Source of the DNA: Methylomonas sp.
GTDB lineage: Bacteria; Pseudomonadota; Gammaproteobacteria; Methylococcales; Methylomonadaceae
Reading direction: 5' to 3'
Length of the DNA stretch: 19,857 nucleotides
NCBI GenBank assembly: GCA_026988195.1
Contig: JALSLS010000167.1
Span: 1 to 19,857, forward strand
Positions 15,563 to 19,857 of this stretch are shown one piece after another. How positions within the stretch are numbered: the stretch's first letter is position 1; the number at the start of each line of letters is the position of its first letter. A model generated the notes under the pieces. That model did not search any database, had not been told where the DNA came from, and saw nothing but the letters and a program-made list of their open reading frames with translations. The position numbers and the translations under genes are program-made.

Positions 15563-16096
15563 TCAAAAGAGTTCAATTTCATCATCCTCTTCATCTGCTT
15601 TAGCGGCTATTTTAATAGCCTCTTCAATACTTTTTCCTTGCAGAATAGCATCAAATAATATTTTTTCAGACTCCATGGTATATTTTTCACGAATATCATC
15701 CTGAAACTTTTTCCATTCCATAGGGTTATATAAGCGCTCTGGACTTTCGACTAATTCTGTCAACCCTTTTAAGGCATTTGCAACATGAGTTAAAGACTGC
15801 TGCAACCGGTCATAAAATTGAAATGCGATAATTGAAGTTTGAATTTTATCACTCGTCTGCTGACAATGCGCTAACGCTTCAGATTTTGTATCACTTGGCT
15901 CCAAGGTGTTTAACAAATCATTAATCGCCGTCATATGCTCAACAATTCCTGTAAAGGACTCTGTTAAAGTAGAAACTGATTCGTCTCCAGCATGCATATT
16001 AGATTCAACTTGAGAAACAGAAACAGTTAATAACTTGACTGTTTCTCGTACTTGACTCCAGTCAAGGTCAGGTTGGTGTGAGTCTGATTGTGCCAT
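15563..16096 (-). CDS. CheZ-like all-helical protein (putative response-regulator phosphatase)
   Basis: 177 residues, predicted almost entirely helical and without a signal peptide. The segment AFQFYDRLQQSLTHVANALKG (91-111) resembles the active helix of CheZ (FQDLTGQVIKRM). It keeps the DxxxQ spacing (D96, Q100) of the catalytic Asp/Gln that dephosphorylates CheY. The C-terminus EEDDEIELF resembles the acidic, Phe-ending CheY-binding tail of CheZ. CheZ itself is about 214 residues. No chemotaxis gene lies nearby, so the partner is unknown. The start has AAGG seven bases upstream. The phosphatase role is inferred from the motif; the gene itself is secure. Confidence 0.85.
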   Translation of the reverse strand: MAQSDSHQPDLDWSQVRETVKLLTVSVSQVESNMHAGDESVSTLTESFTGIVEHMTAINDLLNTLEPSDTKSEALAHCQQTSDKIQTSIIAFQFYDRLQQSLTHVANALKGLTELVESPERLYNPMEWKKFQDDIREKYTMESEKILFDAILQGKSIEEAIKIAAKADEEDDEIELF

Positions 16097-16160
16097 TATA
16101 TACCTTTATTATTGGGTTGCTATTATTAATGATAGCTCTAAGACAACTGGCAGCAAATAA

Positions 16161-16230
16161 GTAGGATGTGCTGAGGATAGGGAGCGCACCAACTGCATGC
16201 GATGCGTTTCCTATCCTCAGCACATCCTAC
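16161..16230. repeat. Inverted repeat, family 1 copy 3
   Basis: The arms at 16161-16190 (GTAGGATGTGCTGAGGATAG...) and 16201-16230 pair at 27 of 30 positions around a 10-base loop. Farther out ATAGCTCT (16132-16139) is inverted at 16254-16261, suggesting a larger unit. It lies between the divergent genes starting at 16096 and 16407. The core sequence is shared with 3217-3286. Confidence 0.75.
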
Positions 16231-16377
16231 ATCAACTTGGGTAGGATCTAACGAGAGCTATAAATTGAAAGTATAGCAAAAAATACATATAAAACTTGTC
16301 AGATGTAATTTTATCTAAAAACCAACAAAAGAGCCCTACAACAGCTTAAATCATAAATAAGCCTTACCTAATGAACA

Positions 16378-16402
16378 TGGTATAATTTAACAAAAACGAG
16401 GA
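16378..16402 (+). promoter_or_regulatory. Extended -10 promoter and ribosome binding site of the small lipoprotein gene
   Basis: TGG immediately precedes a consensus TATAAT (16381-16386), an extended -10 box; no good -35 is seen. CGAGGA (16397-16402) lies a few bases before the ATG at 16407. The predicted leader is only about 14 bases. Confidence 0.6.
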
Positions 16403-16406
16403 TACT

Positions 16407-16943
16407 ATGAATATTTCTAATACATTTACTAAGTTACTGTTTACCTTACTCATCAGTCTATTTTTAAATGCTTGTAATAACGATGCGGATAAAAAACAAA
16501 ACTTGAGCAATCAACAAGTAGTGCAAAAATATTCTAAAGACACCCTTATTTCTGGCAGAGTCAGTAATAAAAAAGGAAACATACGTACAGGCACAGTGAA
16601 AGCAACAGACAGCCATAATAAATTAATTGCAACAACGCAGGTTGATAATAATGGCCATTATACTTTGACCATTCCCGCCAAAACTGAATTGCCACTTACT
16701 TTGTCTCATACCTCTGAGGCCAATACCAACAAACTTATTTCAATTGTTATTTATGCCTCTTATAACAAATTTGATATTAACGACTTAACCACACTTATCG
16801 CTAAAAAAGCTAAGTCATTAGGCGGCTATACACATTCGAACATGTCCATTGCAGCCGATGAAACTGTTGGTGTACCCGATGCAAATAAAACATCAACAGG
16901 TTTTCGGGGTGACCCAACAAAGCAATATGGTGGATGGCATTAA
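16407..16943 (+). CDS. Small lipoprotein with an Ig-like/carboxypeptidase-regulatory-like domain
   Basis: 178 residues. A lipoprotein signal peptide ends in LNAC with C23 and Asn at +2 (outer membrane predicted). Residues about 45-108 read TLISGRVSNKKGNIRTG...QVDNNGHYTLTIPA, the pattern of a small beta-sandwich of the CarboxypepD_reg/DUF4198-like type. The remainder is polar and ends in FRGDPTKQYGGWH, an aromatic/Gly tail. Its own promoter is visible. It precedes the copper oxidase pair, separated by a MITE-like repeat that begins directly at the stop codon. I do not recognise a specific function. Confidence 0.8.
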   Translation: MNISNTFTKLLFTLLISLFLNACNNDADKKQNLSNQQVVQKYSKDTLISGRVSNKKGNIRTGTVKATDSHNKLIATTQVDNNGHYTLTIPAKTELPLTLSHTSEANTNKLISIVIYASYNKFDINDLTTLIAKKAKSLGGYTHSNMSIAADETVGVPDANKTSTGFRGDPTKQYGGWH

Positions 16944-17099
16944 TATTCATACCTGTGAACAGGCAATAATAATGTAGGAGCGTCCGCCCTCGGCGCGAAT
17001 ATAACAGGCTCTTTAGCTCTTTAAAGCATAAGCCTTTGTTTTTAATTCGCGCCGAGGGCGGACGCTCCTACGAAGCATTTCGCTAAAGATGCTGAATAG
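16944..17099. mobile_element. MITE-like element, family 2 copy 1
   Basis: A perfect 27-base inverted repeat (16974-17000 with 17045-17071), beginning GTAGGAGCGTCCGCCC, encloses a 44-base loop. Outer ends TATTCAT (16944) and GCTGAATAG (17091-17099) correspond to the ends of the copy at 19711-19857. Asymmetric flanks (AATAATG before, CTAAAGATGCTGAATAG after) show both copies face the same way. GC-rich arms contrast with the AT-rich surroundings. No coding capacity. Confidence 0.7.
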
Positions 17100-17216
17100 T
17101 GACTTAGACTGTTTACGGCCAGCAACCAAAGAATTACAAAATCAAAAAGTTATATTTTTAATATTCAAGAGTTACTTGTTTTACCCCTCTCGCCCACAGA
17201 CATGGACTTTCTGGCC

Positions 17217-17251
17217 TGAGTATTCAATTACTCATTAACTTTGAGTTGAAT
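17217..17251 (+). promoter_or_regulatory. Overlapping alternative hairpins in the leader of the copper oxidase gene
   Basis: TGAGTA (17217-17222) pairs with TACTCA (17229-17234). The same region can instead pair ATTCA...ACTCA with TGAGTTGAAT (17242-17251). The two stems share bases and cannot form together. The gene's ribosome binding site AGGA follows about 20 bases on. The rest of 17100-17281 shows nothing else I can name. Confidence 0.3.
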
Positions 17252-17281
17252 CATTCTTAATTTTGTTCAGGATACATATTA

Positions 17282-18955
17282 ATGCGTCTTTATAGACTTC
17301 TTTTTACTTTTTTCACATTTATTTTTTCACCTTCTATTGCCATGGCAGAGTTTCCTTCTGCTCCCGTGACAGAGGACACCTTTCTTGGGCTTGTAGAACC
17401 TTTCTGTCCTAAAGATATAAACCCAGAATGGCGTAAACAACAGCAGGTTGAAAATATCTTTATCGCCGCTTCCCCAGTCTGCGCCCCCGATAATCCCTAT
17501 AATATTGCCGCATTTGTAAAAGGTACCAATAATGTATCTATGGCAACTATGATGCAAACGCAATTATCACCAGATACTTTAATCAAAACCAATGATATTG
17601 ATGGAGATGGTGATCCTGATGAAATTCATATTCGTCTTGAAGTTATTGAGCTTAATGGCTTCTCACCTGACCAACAAGAGCCTATAACGACTTATGACAT
17701 TGCACCGGGCATTCAACCTGGGTTTTGGGCCTTTGCTCCTAAAAGCCGAGGCATGTCTAATAAAAGTTTTGCCAGTACCAAGGCCAACCCTTTATTACGA
17801 CTGCCCTCCCCTTCAATCAGAGTTGAACAAGGTGATAAAATAATTATTACGCTTGAAAACTCGCATTACTTCCCTCATAGCATTCACTTTCATGGTGTTG
17901 ACCATCCCTTCCAAAAGGAAAATGGAGAGGGTAATGATGGTGTTCCACAAATCAGCAATAAACTCACCTTACCTGGGAAAACTTTCTCTTATGAGATGAC
18001 ACCAAGACAAACGGGAACAATGGTTTATCACTGTCATGTCCAAGCTCATACTCATATTTTAATGGGGCTAATAGGTATGTTTATTGTGGAAGAAAACAAA
18101 CCTAATAATTGGGTACAAACATTCAATGTTGGCGCCGGTTTTGTTCGCCACTCTTCCGTTGCCGTCAAAAATGAATACTCTCAAGAGTATGACTTACAAT
18201 ACCAAGATATAGATAGAGAATTACACAACTTGATTCAGCTGGGTAATGACTCAAGGCTATTAGCAAAAACATATAATCGTGATTACAATATTACCGAAAG
18301 ATCACCTGATTATTTTATTTTAAACGGTAAATCATTCCCTTATACCTTAAGAGAATCACTGATTGTTATTAAACCCGATGAGAAAGTTAAATTACGGGTC
18401 TTTAATGCAGGAGAGCAGCAGCTTTCTTTGCATACACATGGGTTTAAACCTAAAGCGACTCATTTTGATGGTGTAAAACTTTCGCCTGAAGCCCGTATTC
18501 AGCGTGATGTATTTACCCTAGGTCCAGCTCAGCGCGTTGACCTTGAATTATATGCCCGTAATGATGGTTTAAATAATATGGGGCCAGGGATATGGACCTT
18601 TCATGACCATAATGAAGCGGGAGTAACAACGGATGGCATTTATCCAGGAGGCCATATTAGCAGTGTTGTTTTTGAGTCTTTTCTAGAGCCTAACGGCATG
18701 CCAAAACTACAAGGCGTTGATGTTTCTCCTTTTTTTACAAAAGAGTTTTACCAAAAAAAATACCCCGTCTGGAATTTATCTGATGAAAATAAAATGTTTG
18801 GTAAAGTTACCATCCCCTCCTCCATTGATTCAGAAGATACCAATAATGGCTCAACCAATATAACGCAGATTGTCATCATAGCTTTTCAAATCCTGCTTTT
18901 ACTTATCACTCTATTTCTTATTAGAAAAAATACACAGAAAAATAATGCCGAATAA
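17282..18955 (+). CDS. Membrane-anchored two-domain multicopper oxidase (type 1 copper in domain 1)
   Basis: A copper enzyme of 557 residues that would oxidise a substrate, or a partner cupredoxin, and reduce oxygen. A signal peptide (1-22, AMA|EF) leads to an extra N-terminal part (23-170) with two Cys (42, 67) and an Asp-rich loop (105-113). Domain 1 has PHSIHFHG (198-205) and HCHVQAHTHILM (250-261). Domain 2 has HTHG (384-387) and HDHN (441-444). Four HxH pairs supply the trinuclear centre. H199, C251, H256 and M261 supply a type 1 copper site in domain 1; domain 2 has no Cys. A single C-terminal helix (about 528-546) ends in basic residues, anchoring it in the inner membrane, facing the periplasm. 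The 3' end overlaps the cupredoxin gene by 11 bases. Confidence 0.92.
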   Translation: MRLYRLLFTFFTFIFSPSIAMAEFPSAPVTEDTFLGLVEPFCPKDINPEWRKQQQVENIFIAASPVCAPDNPYNIAAFVKGTNNVSMATMMQTQLSPDTLIKTNDIDGDGDPDEIHIRLEVIELNGFSPDQQEPITTYDIAPGIQPGFWAFAPKSRGMSNKSFASTKANPLLRLPSPSIRVEQGDKIIITLENSHYFPHSIHFHGVDHPFQKENGEGNDGVPQISNKLTLPGKTFSYEMTPRQTGTMVYHCHVQAHTHILMGLIGMFIVEENKPNNWVQTFNVGAGFVRHSSVAVKNEYSQEYDLQYQDIDRELHNLIQLGNDSRLLAKTYNRDYNITERSPDYFILNGKSFPYTLRESLIVIKPDEKVKLRVFNAGEQQLSLHTHGFKPKATHFDGVKLSPEARIQRDVFTLGPAQRVDLELYARNDGLNNMGPGIWTFHDHNEAGVTTDGIYPGGHISSVVFESFLEPNGMPKLQGVDVSPFFTKEFYQKKYPVWNLSDENKMFGKVTIPSSIDSEDTNNGSTNITQIVIIAFQILLLLITLFLIRKNTQKNNAE

Positions 18956-19607
18956 AAAGCCATTGAAATCAATTTCCACAGGGACATTAGTTGCTCTCGG
19001 TTTAAGTGTGAGTAGCTTATATACAGATGTTCAAGCTGCTGATACAGCCTTTAACAGCAAAGAATTAACTAAACAGAAAACTCAGCAACAGACTCACAAC
19101 CATAAAGCAATGGAAGGTATGATGTGTGGAGCTAACATGCGCATGGATGAATCCGGCATGGTAATGAATGAAAATAAAGACAAGCTTCCCAAAGACTGTA
19201 AAGCTATTTCTGAAGATATTACCTTAGAGGTTAAAGCAGGGGTTAAATATGCAAAACCTTACCCAGGCACTGTATTTGGCTTAAACGAACATCAGTGGCA
19301 AGCTAAACCCTGTAGCCGTATTACTGTTGAATTTACCAATGAAGATGATATCCGTCACCAATGGATGATTCATGGTCTACCCAAATACCTATACCCAGAC
19401 GGTATGTTTCATATTGAAATAAATGGTAAAGGTAAAAAAACGGGGACATTTATAGTCCCTAGTAGTCATTTTACTTATCTAGTGCATTGTGATATTGCAC
19501 AACATATGGAAAAAGGCATGAAAGCCCAGCTTAAAGTGGGTAATGGTCGAGGCGATTTGCCCAGCATTCCTGGTATATCAGCGCCTAAATTTACTGATAA
19601 ATTTTAG
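18945..19607 (+). CDS. Periplasmic cupredoxin with a Met/His-rich N-terminal region
   Basis: A blue-copper-type electron carrier, 220 residues. A signal peptide (about 1-31, VQA|ADT) is followed by HNHKAMEGMMCGANMRMDESGMVM (51-74 region), rich in His, Met and one Cys, as in copper-handling segments. The cupredoxin domain (about 90-200) has RHQWMIHG (137-144) and HCDIAQHMEKGM (181-192). C182, H187 and M192, with H138 or H143, form a type 1 copper site. It starts inside the oxidase gene (11-base overlap), so the two are translated together. The most likely role is to pass electrons to, or deliver copper to, the oxidase; this is inferred from pairing. Two further Cys (85, 123) could form a disulfide. 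Confidence 0.9.
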   Translation: MPNKKPLKSISTGTLVALGLSVSSLYTDVQAADTAFNSKELTKQKTQQQTHNHKAMEGMMCGANMRMDESGMVMNENKDKLPKDCKAISEDITLEVKAGVKYAKPYPGTVFGLNEHQWQAKPCSRITVEFTNEDDIRHQWMIHGLPKYLYPDGMFHIEINGKGKKTGTFIVPSSHFTYLVHCDIAQHMEKGMKAQLKVGNGRGDLPSIPGISAPKFTDKF

Positions 19608-19642
19608 GGTTAGAAATATACACAAATAAGCTCGGCAACTTT

Positions 19643-19695
19643 GGGGCACGACCTTTAGTCCGCCTTTTAAAATGCAGGCTAAAGACCTGCGCCCC
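19643..19695. repeat. Imperfect inverted repeat, family 3
   Basis: GGGGCACGACCTTTAGTCC is followed, after a short AT-rich spacer, by GGCTAAAGACCTGCGCCCC, its imperfect inverse. It begins 36 bases past the cupredoxin stop and may act as the transcript's 3' hairpin, though no T-run follows. The block GGCTAAAGACC also occurs at 3182-3192 and 3314-3324, flanking the family 1 element. Confidence 0.55.
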
Positions 19696-19710
19696 ATTCT
19701 AAGAGAGTAA

Positions 19711-19857
19711 CTATTCAGCTTGTGAGTAGACAATGATAATGTAGGAGCGTCCGCCCTCGGCGCGAAGATAATTGAAAGTTTTAGAGAAAAGAGCATTATT
19801 ATAATCGCGCCGAGGGCGGACGCTCCTACAAAACATTGCACTAAAGATGCTGAATAG
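19711..19857. mobile_element. MITE-like element, family 2 copy 2
   Basis: The terminal CTATTCAGC (19711-19719) is inverted as GCTGAATAG (19849-19857). Inside is a perfect 25-base inverted repeat (19741-19765 with 19805-19829) beginning GTAGGAGCGTCCGCCC. It has the same orientation as the copy at 16944-17099. The loops differ, while the arms and the outer right flank are nearly the same. The window ends exactly at its last base. Confidence 0.7.

Noticed and set aside
19578..19841. Minus-strand 87-residue frame at the right end
   Set aside because: It runs through two inverted-repeat elements and the end of the cupredoxin gene; a chance frame.
16944..19857. Composite transposon
   Set aside because: No transposase or integrase is present between or near the two elements; only an element-flanked unit can be claimed.

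Overview
The window looks like chromosomal DNA of an AT-rich gammaproteobacterium. The reasons are close E. coli-like relatives (AcnB, YehS, YciO, TsaB, YoaA, RluB), the yoaA-tsaB pair, and a condensin block (M50 protease, scpA, scpB, rluB) beside yciO. The many short palindromic repeats and the copper-linked proteins would fit a methanotroph of the order Methylococcales, but no marker gene here proves it. There is no integrase, transposase, phage gene, rRNA or recognisable tRNA.

Layout. At 1-451 (minus) is a yehS/DUF1456 gene cut by the left edge, then acnB (515-3061, minus). At 3062-3336 are a perfect 30-bp terminator palindrome and a MITE-like inverted repeat. Next come a TonB-dependent outer-membrane receptor (3337-5415, minus) and a PfkB-family sugar kinase (5589-6488, minus). 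A 380-bp gene-free patch (6489-6869) holds a mosaic of short inverted repeats. From 16096 down to 6870 all genes run on the minus strand and are tightly packed: a CheZ-like helical protein, a TPR-like lipoprotein, the helicase yoaA, tsaB, yciO, an M50 site-2-type protease, scpA, scpB and rluB. Several overlap or nearly touch, as in an operon or two. To the right (plus strand) are a small lipoprotein (16407-16943) and a two-gene unit: a membrane-anchored two-domain multicopper oxidase (17282-18955) overlapping a cupredoxin with a Met/His-rich N-terminus (18945-19607). That unit lies between two direct copies of a second MITE-like element (16944-17099 and 19711-19857).

Most unusual object: scpB. 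Its C-terminal ~210 residues are an ordinary ScpB, but they are preceded in frame by about 500 residues of Glu/Lys/Leu repeats. These are strings of 12- and 16-residue units with a hydrophobic residue every fourth position. The units are organised into a 164-residue (492-bp) super-repeat present twice in full and once in decayed form. No proper start codon with a ribosome binding site is visible for the long form, whereas an internal ATG with a good Shine-Dalgarno would yield a normal-sized 251-residue ScpB. The repeat arm has no function I can name.

How the genes fit together: the central minus-strand block is housekeeping (chromosome condensation, rRNA pseudouridylation, tRNA t6A, DNA repair helicase). 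The right end is a periplasmic or membrane copper redox module. The outer-membrane receptor on the left may handle a metal, possibly copper, but this is only an inference.
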